From the NCBI RefSeq assembly GCF_030704535.1, contig NC_081808.1, positions 15,588,001 through 15,652,000 of the forward strand: DNA of 64,000 nt. Reading direction: 5' to 3'. The notes under the pieces were generated by a model. It ran no database searches and was not told where the DNA came from. It saw only the letters and a list, made by a program, of their open reading frames with translations. The stretch is from Vitis vinifera (lineage: Eukaryota > Streptophyta > Magnoliopsida > Vitales > Vitaceae). Position 1 is the first letter of the stretch; every line of letters begins with the position of its first letter. A program made the translations under genes and the position numbers. Shown piece after piece: positions 1-10,819 of this stretch.

Positions 1-2700
1 TCCTTTTGTATCATTCATCCTCCCTAACCCAACCCCCCACCCCGACATATTGAAAAAAGGGAAGATGGTCAAATTTGTCAAATTTTATGGCCCAACGAAC
101 AAAGTGTCCTCTCCATCCTATTGTATCCCTCCTTTGTTTCAATTGAAAAGGATACAAAAATGAGTAAGAACCCGTTTTACAATAATTATAAGAAGTATTT
201 TAAGTTTTTTTGATACTTAATTTTTTTTATTTTTTAAGTATTAGAAAAGTTAGAAACACTTTCTAAAATTATTATGAAATACGCTTTAAGAATACGTTTG
301 AGAGTGATTCTAGAAAGCATTTCTAACACTTAAAATAAAAATTTTCAAGTATAAAAAATATTAAAAATGTTTTTTAGAATCACTACTAAATATACTTTAA
401 ATCGAAAAAATAATTAACTACTAATAGTTCATGAAAAAAGTATTCAAAATAGATATTTATATTTGTATTTATACCATCATTTTTAGACCCCGTAGGGGTG
501 ATTTAGAGAGTAGAAACATACTTGGAAGCATTTTCTTTATCAAATTGAGGTGTTTAACAAGGTTTTAAAAGTTACTTGTAAGAATATAAAGAGTTATTAG
601 AAATAATTTTTTGGACTAATATTAGATACTTACTTCTTCTAAAAAGTATTATTTTTGTTATATAAACATTATAATTACAAGACATTAAGGTGATATCTGT
701 TTTTTGATTGAATAGAAAAAGCCAAAATATTTGTCAGTTTATATTTAGTTAAAAGTAATTTATTGATATCAACCAACATAATTAAAATGAACTTGTTATT
801 GATAAGTTCAGTTTAGAACTTATATCAATTGATATCGACATATTACTTTTAATTGAATGGAAAAAGTAAAATATTTTAATTTTAATTTTTTAATTTTTAA
901 TTTTTATTTAGTAAAAAAAAAACAAACATTACCTTACTAAATTATTCCTTTTTCTTTGTCAAAATTACTATAGGTGTTTCTCTAATTAAACGTTATTGTA
1001 TATTCAAAGATTCAATTACATGTCAAGTTCACTCATTCAACCAAAGTTGTCTTGTTGACACTGTCAAAGCCTCAACCAAAATAATCTATTTTTAGAAATT
1101 AAAAAGGATTCCACAGCTAGCATGATAGTTGGATAATCTCCATAGGGATTACCAAAAGAAGTAAGGTTTCTTTCATCAGTCACTTGAGTTGTAGTTGAAA
1201 AATACTCTCTAAAAGAATGAAAAACATAAAATTTGGAAAGATGAATGAAGAGTTTAATTAGTGTGAGAACTAAACATTGACTTGAGTTTTTAGAAAATGA
1301 TAGAGATTGATTTTTGGAAAATATAGATTCGATTAAGATTTCCTGATTTTGCACTAAAAATATCTTTTTAGAACTTAGATTAACATTTGTGATGCATTGA
1401 TTCATTCCTATTTCATTCCTAGAACTAGACATATGTGATGTATAGAAAAACCATTGATCAATTTACTCAAGAGCATAGAATGTATTCAAAATGTATCACA
1501 TATGCGAATACTACAATGAAAATAAGAAGAATACTAACTCAAAGCAATGAATCTCAGATCTAGAGGAGTAAGGTGAAGAACTTTATGGAGAATGCATTCT
1601 TTTTTCCTTCCTTAACCGCATATGATTGATCTTCCAAATATCAACATATATAAAATTAACTCTTTATAGCACGATCTCCATTGATGAGAACCATGTTTCA
1701 AATCTAAGAAAATCTCCTAGAGAATTCTCTCTAAAAAAAAAATACACAACTAATCTATGAAATATCAACTAAAAAATGATAACTTGCCACATAGCTAAAA
1801 CTAATCCTAAAAAAATCTAAGTATTGAAATAATAGTTTTGACATCATTGTTACAAGTCTCCCTCTTATATATCATTTTTCAATGTTAGTGTGCAAATTCG
1901 ATACTCAATTTGACAAACATTTCCTTCTTTGCTTTAGCTCTCCATATGGAATTCACCAATTTGATAGCGCTCAATACATGGTCTGGATGTCCAATATTGT
2001 CAAATTTCTTTTGCTTATCAATTAGAAGCATAAAATCTTCCATAGAGTTGAGAGACTATCAAAATGTATTTCAATACAATTCGATACATTTTGATTCTCC
2101 ATTTCCTATGTCCAACTGACAATTATCATATCGAAATTGCACGTATCTAGTGAGTTGAGCTCTTGTTGAATTACCATTTGACATAATAACTGATACCAAA
2201 TGATTCCAAAATCTCCATATCACCAAGTATCGAAATTCACATTCAATAGTTTATCAAAGACTTTGACTCTTTATCAGATTCAATAATTCACCAAAGACTT
2301 TGACTCTTTATTGGATTATCAATTTGATGCCATTGGTATATCGAATTGTCATATTACTTTAATATTTTGATACATAGTGCTATTGTCGAAAATTATTCTG
2401 TCATCGTGACACACCCTGTATCACCAAGTATCCATTTACCATTATAGTGTTGATTATGGTATTAAAATGACTTATTTCTTCATCAAGTGCTTGCAATTCT
2501 CCCCTTAATCTTGCTCGCTCGCTTGCTTTCTTTGGATTAATGCCAAAGTTAGAAAGCTTCTTATTTCTATAAAATTACTCATTAACTTCCAACATTAATC
2601 CATAAGAACTAGACACTAACACAAATATACACTAAGTAGTTAATTTGCATGCAATTATATCAAGAAAAATATTATTTTAACTTTAATAAACCATACAATT
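1..2700. other. Intergenic AT-rich DNA, no gene recognised
   Basis: No open reading frame here matches a family I know. The longest, on the minus strand at 1064-1432, has no recognisable motif. A small MITE lies at 294-398. Around 2190-2205 the minus strand reads TGGTATCAG, similar to a tRNA-Met primer-binding site, so part of 1064-2200 could be an old LTR-retrotransposon remnant; I could not find LTRs to support that. A ~45-bp imperfect tandem duplication sits at about 2240-2330 (the phrase caaagactttgactcttta occurs twice). Confidence 0.5.
294..398. repeat. Small MITE, family A, copy 1
   Basis: About 105 bp starting acgtttgagagtgattcta and ending tagaatcactactaaatata, so the ends are imperfect inverted repeats. 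The same end sequences and internal layout recur at 35461-35574 and 48762-48873, so this is a dispersed non-autonomous repeat rather than chance. No target-site duplication could be defined with certainty. Confidence 0.6.
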
Positions 2701-3471
2701 TGCACACAAATCATGGCCTTTATTAATGATTTATTTCTAAATACTATTTACTAGATTTAGCATCAAAGTGATGAAATGATGGTAAAAAATTCATATGATT
2801 TTCATAAAGAAATAGTTGAACTAGATAAAATGGTATTAATCTTTCCTATTGCGTTCGCTTCTCGATCTCTAATTGAAACCAGAACTAGAGTGCCATATTT
2901 TATGGGCATAACGCTCGAAACCCCTGATTCCAAGGCACCAAGAATCCAAGAAAATCACGTAACTCTGCAGAAGAAGCCAGACAATGTGACGGTGGTTTCA
3001 AAACCTTTTAAAAACAAGAAAAATCCGCCATGCAAAACCTTAACTCAGCCCTAATCTCATGGCCCAACAAGTGTCCCTATGTGACTCATCCCCAGAGTGA
3101 CACAACATACAAGACCCTATGCATTGAGGCACCTGTGATCTGCCTTTGCAGTGTAACTGAATGCCAACATCATATATGGAGGAATTATTATTGAGTCAAA
3201 TCCAAAATGCTTATGTCTGAAGGAGGTTGGAAACTCCGGAGACTTCTTTTTTGGATATGCAAACACTGGCAGCTTTTGGCAGTACTAGGAGAGCAGGATA
3301 GCCATGTGTTTAATTACAGCCCCCAATTCTAAAGCTGATCGTATTGCATATTTGTGAGAGACATAAACCACTAGAAAGGAGGTCAACAGTGTATATCTTC
3401 TTTGTGGGTCTTCACGGTTTGGGGTTTGTGAAGAGGATAGAGTGTGGTTTAGCTTGGTTGGCGGTGCAGCT
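2701..3471. other. Upstream region of the AP2/ERF gene
   Basis: No other gene is visible between the upstream AT-rich DNA and the start of the AP2/ERF gene. It is less AT-rich from about 2880 onward, as expected for a proximal promoter and leader. An open frame at 2776-3054 has no recognisable domain and is probably chance. No TATA box could be assigned with confidence. Confidence 0.4.
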
Positions 3472-4068
3472 ATGGAGGATGCAGGCAAGAAAGTTGTCAA
3501 AAGATCAGCCATGGGGAGATCAAGAAAAGGGTGCATGAAGGGCAAGGGAGGGCCTGAGAATGCTCTATGCTCATACAGAGGTGTGAGGCAAAGGACATGG
3601 GGGAAATGGGTGGCTGAGATCCGAGAGCCCAACCGCGGAGCCAGGCTCTGGCTAGGCACCTTCAACACTTCTTATGAGGCTGCCATGGCCTACGACATGG
3701 CCGCGCAAAAGCTCTATGGTCCCTCAGCCAAGCTCAACTTGCCACATGACTCGTCACCACTTTCCACCACCCCCACTGCCACAACCTCTGCAGTGCCTTC
3801 TAACTTTGATGGTGTTGGAGGGCGGACTGAAACGAGTAATTCGGTGAAGACTACTACCTCCAATTGGGTGTGTGGAGTACAAGAGGTGAAGTATGATCAT
3901 GAGGAAAATTTTTGGGAGAGCTCAAGCATGTTTGATGAGATCCAAACTGAAAATTGGGTTGAGTTTCCAATAGAGGGTGACCCTTTTGGGATCGACAATC
4001 TTGGAACTGGGGTGGACGGAGAAGAAGTCATGGATTGGGATGGAGTACAAGTTACATGGAGTTTGTAA
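3472..4068 (+). CDS. DREB2-type AP2/ERF transcription factor
   Basis: Intronless gene for a 198-residue nuclear DNA-binding protein. A single AP2 domain spans about residues 35-91 ([19 protein letters not shown] to AKLNLP). It has Val at AP2 position 14 and Glu at position 19, the DREB signature, where ERF proteins have Ala and Asp. Just before it lies a basic stretch ending [10 protein letters not shown] (residues 16-30), typical of the DREB2 (A-2) group and probably a nuclear localisation signal. The C-terminal half is Ser/Thr-rich then acidic, with several Trp residues, fitting an activation region. By family knowledge such factors bind DRE/CRT elements (core CCGAC) in drought, heat and salt responses. 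I chose ATG 3472: the open frame extends upstream to 3442 but that codon is GTG. The protein is shorter than DREB2A-like members and fits the short DREB2 subgroup; the exact orthologue is not resolved. Confidence 0.9.
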   Translation: MEDAGKKVVKRSAMGRSRKGCMKGKGGPENALCSYRGVRQRTWGKWVAEIREPNRGARLWLGTFNTSYEAAMAYDMAAQKLYGPSAKLNLPHDSSPLSTTPTATTSAVPSNFDGVGGRTETSNSVKTTTSNWVCGVQEVKYDHEENFWESSSMFDEIQTENWVEFPIEGDPFGIDNLGTGVDGEEVMDWDGVQVTWSL

Positions 4069-5034
4069 GCTTGCTTTAGGTGGCATATGCATATGCGCTT
4101 GGTTTTTTTTTTTCCCAAGGCATACGGGCTATGATGTGCTTGTAGAGTAGGTTATGTCTTTGAGTCATTTTGCTTGGGTAGATTTTGTCATGTGGGCTCA
4201 TGTCCCCCCCACTTTTTTTTTTTTTTTTTTGATCTACACATGGGGGGTATTTTTACATTTTTTAGGGGTTTTATGCAAAAGTATAACTTCTTTTCTTCAG
4301 GTGGGAGAGGGTGTTTTCATTAATGAGTGGACATGCCCAAAATTTTTGTTTTTGGGCAAATCAAAAGAGATATGTATAATAATAATAATAATATATGAAT
4401 ATGGGGGTTTCTTATTGACTATGTGGGTACTCATTTGCATTTGCATAAGGTAATTTTCCTCAAGGAATCCAAGAAAAGTTTCAACTTATTTAAAGTCAAT
4501 CTGAAAAGTTTGAACAAAACTATAGTCAAATTGAATGATCAAATATCTATGTCTTTATATCTATATTTCTCTTTATAAATATATATAGTATAAACATGAA
4601 AATATTCATAAAATAAGTATCCATAAAGTATACTAGCTAATAGCCCTTTCAACAACCAAATATAATGAAAAACTATAGTTACTATAATATGAAAATTTGA
4701 AATAAAATTCAAGGAATTAATAGTTATTGTAACAAAATTCTTTTTTTTTGACATGCATGTTTTGAGTATTTAATTTTATTTTATTGCTAATTAGTTGAGT
4801 CAACCTTATTTCTGTTAAAAGAAAGTAATTAACTCAAGGTGAAGAGGGGTTTTTGATAATTGTACTGTAGTTAAAAAAATAATTTATAAATTATGGTAGT
4901 AGAGAAAATATTTCTAAATCTATTGTAGTTTTTGTCAACTAGGAAATGAGATCAGTTGCTACATAATTCGATTAAAGCAAAAAATAGTATCTTGAAAAAA
5001 TGTGTATATATATATTTTTTAATATGAGAAAAAA
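4069..5034. other. 3' flank of the AP2/ERF gene and AT-rich spacer
   Basis: The first few hundred bases should contain the 3'UTR and poly(A) site; T-rich tracts occur at 4107 and 4210, and an (ATA)n microsatellite at 4377-4392. No gene or recognisable repeat was seen beyond that. Confidence 0.4.
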
Positions 5035-5270
5035 AATCGTCTCTTGAAGAGACGATTTCTATAAATCCTAAAAAAATTTAATTTTAAACAAAATTATCTT
5101 TTGAAAAGATGATTTCTAACGATCCAAATATGTAGTTAAAATCTTCTCTTGAAAAGACAATTTCAAAAAATTCTTAAAAAAAATTGAAGCAAAATTGTCT
5201 TTCCAAGAAATGAATTCTAAAAATCTTGAAAAATTTTAGAAAACAAAATAATTGCTTAAAGAAACAATTT
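5035..5270. repeat. Tandem array of palindromic units
   Basis: Five related units spaced about 55 bp apart each contain a dyad. The first, 5035-5057, is AATCGTCTCTT-G-AAGAGACGATT, a perfect 11-bp-arm palindrome. Degenerate versions follow near 5091-5115, 5138-5163, 5191-5217 and 5247-5270. Each is followed by TTTC or TTC and an A-rich spacer. Such arrays resemble the subterminal repeats of CACTA (En/Spm) transposons, but no CACTA terminus was found here, so the assignment is tentative. Confidence 0.6.
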
Positions 5271-5336
5271 CTTAAATATATATATATTTCTCCAAAAAAA
5301 AGTTGATGTTATATGCTTTCTTATTTTTAATTATAT

Positions 5337-6305
5337 TGTAACTAATAGTATATTTTAATAATAACATTATTATAACTATATGTATTCTCAAATTAATTAA
5401 TTTTATATATTAAAATCAATATATAAAAATAATTATAATTATTATTGATATATTATTTATAATTATAATATTTATGAAAGTATAAATTATGTTAACCATC
5501 TCATCTTAAAAAAATATTATTTTATATTAAAATATGTATTGATTAAAAAATTTTTTTGGTCTTTATCTCAAATTTTATCTTTCAATTAATTTTGATTAAT
5601 TATTATTTAAAATATAAGTTAATTTAATTATATATATATTTTTTACTACAAAACAATAAATATTTTTATTGTTAAACTTTATTTATTACTCCTTTGTTCA
5701 TTTCATATTTTCAATCAATTTAAAATATTGAGGATAAATGAATTTTTAATTTTAAGAAAATCATTTTTGAAAGAAATGATTTTTAAGGGATGTAACAGTG
5801 CTTATTAGTTAAAAATATAATTTAAAATAAAAAACACGTGGCATTTATAAAATAATATATTTATTATAAATATATGTATTATAAAATTAATTAATTTTAT
5901 CTACTAATTTCAATATATAAAAATAATTATAATTATGATAAATATATTATTTATAAATAATAATATCTATAAATGTATAAAATTATGTTTAGTATCTTAT
6001 ATTAAAAAAACTATTTTATATTAAATTAAACATTGATTAAAAATATTTTGGTCTTTATCTCAAATTTTATCTTCAAATTAATTTAATTAATTATAATTCT
6101 AAATAAAAATTAATTTTAGTTTTACACGATTTTGTTATTTATACGGCAAATAATAAATATTTTAATTTTTAAACTTTATCAATTACTTTCTATTTCATTT
6201 CTCTTAGATTTTTTTTTTAAAAAAAATCTATTATAATTTTTATTTTATTTGAGTTTATAAAAAAAATAAATTTATCACCAATATATTTTTTAGTTTATTA
6301 AATAA
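5337..6305. repeat. AT-rich tandem repeat, ~492-bp period
   Basis: Two diverged copies of an AT-rich unit lie head to tail; the anchor ggtctttatctcaaatttta occurs at 5558 and again at 6050. Another copy of the right-hand part (about 6005-6305) lies at 14166-14464, on the far side of the viral cluster. A palindrome-like unit at 5758-5785 resembles the array upstream. No coding potential. Confidence 0.7.
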
Positions 6306-7330
6306 ATTTAGAAGAGGCATTTTTAAGACCAAAAGACATTTCCATTCATAATGACCAAAAGGGATCGTAAAAACAGTTTTGTATCTATCTTCTTCTTTGA
6401 TTTGAACCTGCCAAAATCTTGATTTTATATCAAATTTTAAATAAACTATCGCACTATGAAGTCTTTTGAGTAAATCTTGTTTATTAGGAGTAGGGAATCT
6501 TATCCATTGTAATACTTTATTTAAAGGTTTATAATTAATAACTAATCTAGGTGCATCTCTTTCTAGTTTAGCAACATTTTGAACATAAAAAGTAGCACAA
6601 CTCCAATGAGATTTTGATGGTTTTATTAATTTTTTCTTTATTAATGAATCAATTTCTTGTTTATAGTATTCTAAAAGTTTTTCATTCATTTGAATAAGCC
6701 TAGCTTTAGTGGGAATTTTAGATTCATCAAAATTTTGAATGTAAGGTAAACTTATTAATATTTCATGTTTCTTTCTAGACCCAAAAAGCATTTGGAAGAT
6801 CAGAACAAATTTCTTTTTGAAAAAGATCTTGAATTTCTTTTATTCTCTTTTGAATTTTATCTTCTAGAAGTTGTTCTTCTACTTTCTTATATTGAATTTC
6901 TTTTGATAGAAAATTTATATGAGTTTGTTTTCTTTGAATTAAATTTATCCTTTTATTTATTGAATCACTTTGGACTTGATGTATGTCCTTTTTGGTTAAT
7001 GGATATATAAAAGGGAAAAATATGGTGTTTCCTAATATTATAGTTTTGACACCTTTATCATTTACTTGAAATGGGTAAAGTAATGTAATAAAAGGAGTTC
7101 CTAAGATTAAAGGTTCGGTCATATTTTGTACTAACACAAATTGAGTTATAAAACAATTATTATCTTGACATATATGAACATTTTGAAGTTTGTATTCTAT
7201 ATCTAATTTTTCTTTATTTGCAGCAAAAAATTCCTGTCCTGTTTTTTCATAATATTGAGTAGGGATTAATCATTCTTGAATACAATTCATATCAACTCCT
7301 GAGTCTATTAATGTTGTCATTTCTATTTCA
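6306..7330 (-). pseudogene. Caulimovirid protease-reverse transcriptase fragment
   Basis: Read on the minus strand, the aspartic protease motif LIDSGVDMNC (about 7290-7320) is followed after a stop by the C-terminal half of a protease-like domain (LILGTPF near 7100) and then by reverse transcriptase. RT blocks visible at 6306-6790 are PSKSHWSCATFYV, RLVINYKPLNKVL, LKFDIKSRFWQ and FTIPFGHYEW. These are typical of Caulimoviridae rather than of Ty3 or copia elements. The frame shifts just after FGHYEW and viral sequence stops at about 6306, before the YxDD catalytic box, so the polymerase and RNase H are missing. Separate open stretches (6255-6791, 6775-7137) reflect the frameshifts. Confidence 0.9.
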
Positions 7331-7399
7331 AAATTTTCAATTATGACTTTTACATTTGTATACCGTCTTTGAAAATCTATTTTTGATATTGTATTTATA

Positions 7400-7665
7400 A
7401 ATCATTCATAAGAGTTTGTTTACCAGGTATTATTATTCCTGGATCTTGATTATCAAATGTTTCAACAAAATTTTATTGTTTGTATTTTATTATATTTCTT
7501 ATTTGTTCATTTTCTTGTTTTATTTGTCTGTTTTCTTGTTTTAATTGATCTATTTGCTTTTTTATTTCTTGTATTTCTTCTTTCAAATCTTCAATAGTTA
7601 TAGACTTTTAAATCTTTTTGAATCTATTAAAAATTTCATCCATTGAGTATTGTGCAGGTCTAATT
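7400..7665 (-). pseudogene. Caulimovirid polyprotein coiled-coil segment
   Basis: On the minus strand a Glu/Lys/Gln-rich stretch with heptad-like spacing (EDLKEEIQEIKKQIDQLKQE and onward) runs from about 7600 to 7460, preceded by a short conserved-looking segment near 7620-7665 and a stop codon. It lies between the polyprotein N-terminal part and the protease, where I would expect capsid and zinc knuckle; those are missing from this copy, so an internal deletion is likely. Confidence 0.6.
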
Positions 7666-7780
7666 TCTTGGGTTTTATTTGAATTTTCTATGAGAATTAA
7701 ATTTTTTAGGTTTTGTAAACAATTTCTTTGTGTTTCCTCATCTTTTATTTTGTATATAACAACAAAAAATACTTACTTAT

Positions 7781-8467
7781 CTACTTTTGTATTAAAATTG
7801 TATTAAATTTTGTTTCTCTTGACTCTTCTCTTGATTCTTCTTGATTTATGTTTTGTTGATCTAATAATTTTTTATTATGATGAGAATTTTCTATTGTTTT
7901 TCTTAAGGTTAATGTTGCTATGCTTTTAAGGGGTTTCCTAAATTTGAAAAAACAATGGAAAAAAGGAATTGTGATCCTAACTTGTTGCATATATTTTTCA
8001 TATTATTTTCTTAAAGCATTTCTAACTTGAGGAGGAAGTTGTCGAAAATAATTTCTTTTTGCATTATTATAAGGAGAAAAATAATATGATTTAATCCATT
8101 TTACATCAGGAATAAAATGATTTCTTTTAATATATTTTATTTTGATGATATTTTTGTTTAAATGAGGTTTATCAGGATGAGGGAAAATAGTTAAGTTAGA
8201 TTCTTCTTCAAAAAAAGAAAATTTTGAAACAAAGTTTGACACATTTGACAATTTTTTTAGTTGATTTTCTATTTGACTCATTTCTTCATCTAATTTTGAA
8301 TTATTAAATTTAATGTGATGACTATATGATGATGCAGTTAATGAATTTGTAGATCTATTTAACTCATATGAAGAACTGGCTAAGTTATATGCAGAACTAT
8401 CATGGGACCTAAGAGATCTGGAAGAACTAGATCTACTCAATTTCCTTATAATATTATTCATTGTCAC
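7781..8467 (-). pseudogene. Caulimovirid polyprotein N-terminal fragment
   Basis: The minus-strand frame opens with an ATG at 8467, 224 bases downstream (in the viral sense) of the primer-binding site, as expected for the first viral ORF. The first 154 residues are Ser-rich, then contain WIKSYYFSPYNNAKRNYF. A frame break near 8003 separates this from the continuation at 7781-7990. The same module appears on the plus strand at 13500-13720 (WIKSYYFSTYNNTKRAYF), confirming that it is part of the same viral lineage. Its function is not known to me; I could not recognise a 30K-type movement domain. Confidence 0.7.
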
Positions 8468-8690
8468 AGAAAATAATCATAATCTTGTCCTTAATCAATT
8501 CAAATAATTTTCTGAACAGGGACCACCACAAGCGGATCAACACGGGACTTACGCTCCTTCTACCCTTAAACACCGCTATCTAGGCTCACCAAGCCATTAA
8601 CAGGAAATTCAATTGAACTAAGTCAGGATTAAATTAGTGATTAAATATTGTTTTAACTTGTAATACCACTCGGTTCATAAGTAGAACGTG

Positions 8691-8702
8691 GCTTTGATAC
8701 CA
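8691..8702 (-). promoter_or_regulatory. tRNA-Met-type primer-binding site of the viral genome
   Basis: Minus strand reads TGGTATCAAAGC, one base different from the TGGTATCAGAGC that primes plant pararetroviruses and many LTR retrotransposons from initiator tRNA-Met. Its position just before the first ORF (start 8467) marks nucleotide 1 of the circular viral genome, so the sequence at higher coordinates belongs to the other end of the genome or to a second copy. Confidence 0.75.
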
Positions 8703-9230
8703 TTCACACCCAGGACATACAACAATTCATGCACTTGACAAATTAATTTTATTTATGAACTCCAAGTATAAAACAAAAATAATTACTGTCTAATTCTATC
8801 TAATTTATTATAGAGAATTGAACATAAAAACACAAAGATTTGAATTTGAAAATAACTTTTGTATTGAAAATATACCTTGATTACAAACAGGCTTGTTGGT
8901 AGTAGAGAGATGACTACAAATAAATAGATTTTGAAAGGAGAGATTACTAAAGTTAGAAAGAGAAATTTTTAGAACTCTTGTTGCTCACTCTTGCGCTCTT
9001 GAGCTCTCTAGTTCTGCCTTGTGATGAAGGTTGCATATCTATTTAAAGAGGAAATGTCGGACTTGAGTCTTGATGAAACCCATGTGCTTGAAAGTTTTTG
9101 AAATTCGTAATAAAATCTTGGACAACTGGTTGTATTCTTGAAGTCCGCCGAAAGAGGTAAATTTTCTTTTCTTGTTAGAGGGGTGTTGAAAGAACCCAGA
9201 AGAAAATAAATTCTCTTTCTCCCCATTGCT
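8703..9230 (-). promoter_or_regulatory. Viral intergenic region with TATA-like box and leader
   Basis: In the viral sense (minus strand) a TATA-like CTTTAAATAG lies at about 9039-9049, followed by a purine-rich stretch (gagctcaagagcgcaagagtgagc) and then AT-rich sequence with an AATAAA near 8755 before the primer-binding site. This order (promoter, transcript start, poly(A) signal, PBS) is the usual layout of a pararetrovirus intergenic region. Activity is not implied. Confidence 0.5.
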
Positions 9231-9281
9231 CTTTGAAAATCACATTGTTAGACAAAATCTACTATTGAAATAGTATCACTA

Positions 9282-10757
9282 CTATTTGATTTTTGATTTT
9301 TGATTTTTAATACAAGGAGACAAATGTACAAAAGATTCTTGATATCTCTTAACTGAGCATTTCCAAGAGATATTTCTCAAAAACTTGTTGAGCTTCCTTT
9401 TCAATGACGTAATCTTTTTTGTACTTATCAACAAGATAATAAAATTGTGTTGGAATACAAGAGGGACTTCTGGAAAAACATTTGCAGAGATGATATTTTG
9501 AATATTGTCTTCAACGATGAGATTATAGTTAGAAGAACTATAAATCTTAGAATCAAGGTTTCTTGCAATCATTCTTGACCTTTAATGTCTGATTTGTTTT
9601 TTGAGGCCCACTTTAATATAGGGCCAAGGGTCTCTGTACCAAACAATTGATGTTTTCTATGATTGGATTTGAGAAGGATAAGATGTTGAGCAAGATAAAA
9701 TTTTTCATCATTCGACCATTCAGGAGGCTTACTTTCGATAATGAGTTCAACTAATTTGAAATCTTGAATGAGGACATTTAATACATAAACTGCTAATTTT
9801 CTTCCAAAACCATTGGTTTGATCAGGATGAGAGAAAATTAGTTGATAAAGTAATCCATAATCCATGAGGAGAGCAGGAGTTAGTTCTATTGACTCATTAT
9901 TGAACTTGATGACTACTGCTCTGTATCTATCTAAGTTAATGTTGGCTTTGCAGATACTGTAAGTAAGAGCACACTTGTAGTCATGCCTTTCTAGTGGAAT
10001 TTCCCTACACAAGGGATCAATCTTTGGACATTCATTATTGGTGTTGCCATAATGAGTATGCCAAATGAAACTCATTCCTTGAATAGTAACTCTAAAAATG
10101 CTACAGTCAACAAGAAATTGCATTATATGTTCTTACTTAGCTTCTCCTATAACTTAAGCCTTTTGACTTATTACCTGTCTAAGGTTTTGAGGAAGATTCA
10201 AATTCTTTTGCTTGAAAAATGAAAATCTTGAATTTTGAAATTCTAGGCTTTCATCAGAAAGTGTTGGAAATTCATTTTGAAAATGTAACTTTAGATTCTT
10301 CTGAAATTTTCCTACAATTGAAACTTTCAAGATTTGTATCCATTGGGATGCAATGCATATCAAAACTTGAAGGGTTAGAAAAACTGTCTAAGTTATCATT
10401 TAACTATTTAAAATGAAAAGACAAAGCATTTAAAGCTTCTAACTTTTGGATATCACTTTTTGCATTCCAGAGGTTGTCTAAAATACATTGTTGTGATATG
10501 TCTAAACCTTCTATATCTTTATGAATTCGAAATGACGGATTAATTTTAGGAAACATTGGAAGAGTGAATTTCCCAAACTTAATTGTTTCTTGCTCCATTT
10601 GTAAAGAAAATTCAAAATTTAGTACACATTTTGAAGCATGAATAAGATCTCTAATGAGTTTATCTTTAATATACCAAAATTGAAAATATATTGAATTTAT
10701 GAGGGGCACATAATTGTGAATAAGAATATTTAAAGTTTTTGAATTTTTTGAAATCAT
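9282..10757 (-). pseudogene. Caulimovirid second ORF-like region, function unassigned
   Basis: Three minus-strand stretches (10404-10757, 9569-10123, 9282-9572) read one after another and are separated by frame breaks, suggesting one ORF of roughly 490 residues. Segments such as FPKINPSFR, DIEGLDISQQCIL and HPDQTNGFGRKLAVYVLNVL look like real protein sequence, but I do not recognise the family. It lies upstream of the PBS and intergenic region in the viral sense, where Florendovirus-type genomes carry their ORF2 of unknown function. A movement protein is an alternative I could not support by motif. Confidence 0.55.
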
Positions 10758-10819
10758 ATTTATCGATTTATAAGAACATGCAGAAATACCATCACAATCT
10801 GTTTGATCATTTGATTCTT

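Noticed and set aside
2776..3054. 92-residue open frame upstream of the AP2/ERF gene
   Set aside because: No domain, no similarity I recognise, and it sits where promoter and leader DNA are expected.
3442..3471. N-terminal extension of the AP2/ERF protein
   Set aside because: The frame is open but the first codon at 3442 is GTG; the first ATG is 3472.
3285..3668. Antisense open frame across the AP2/ERF start
   Set aside because: Shadow of the GC-richer coding sequence on the other strand.
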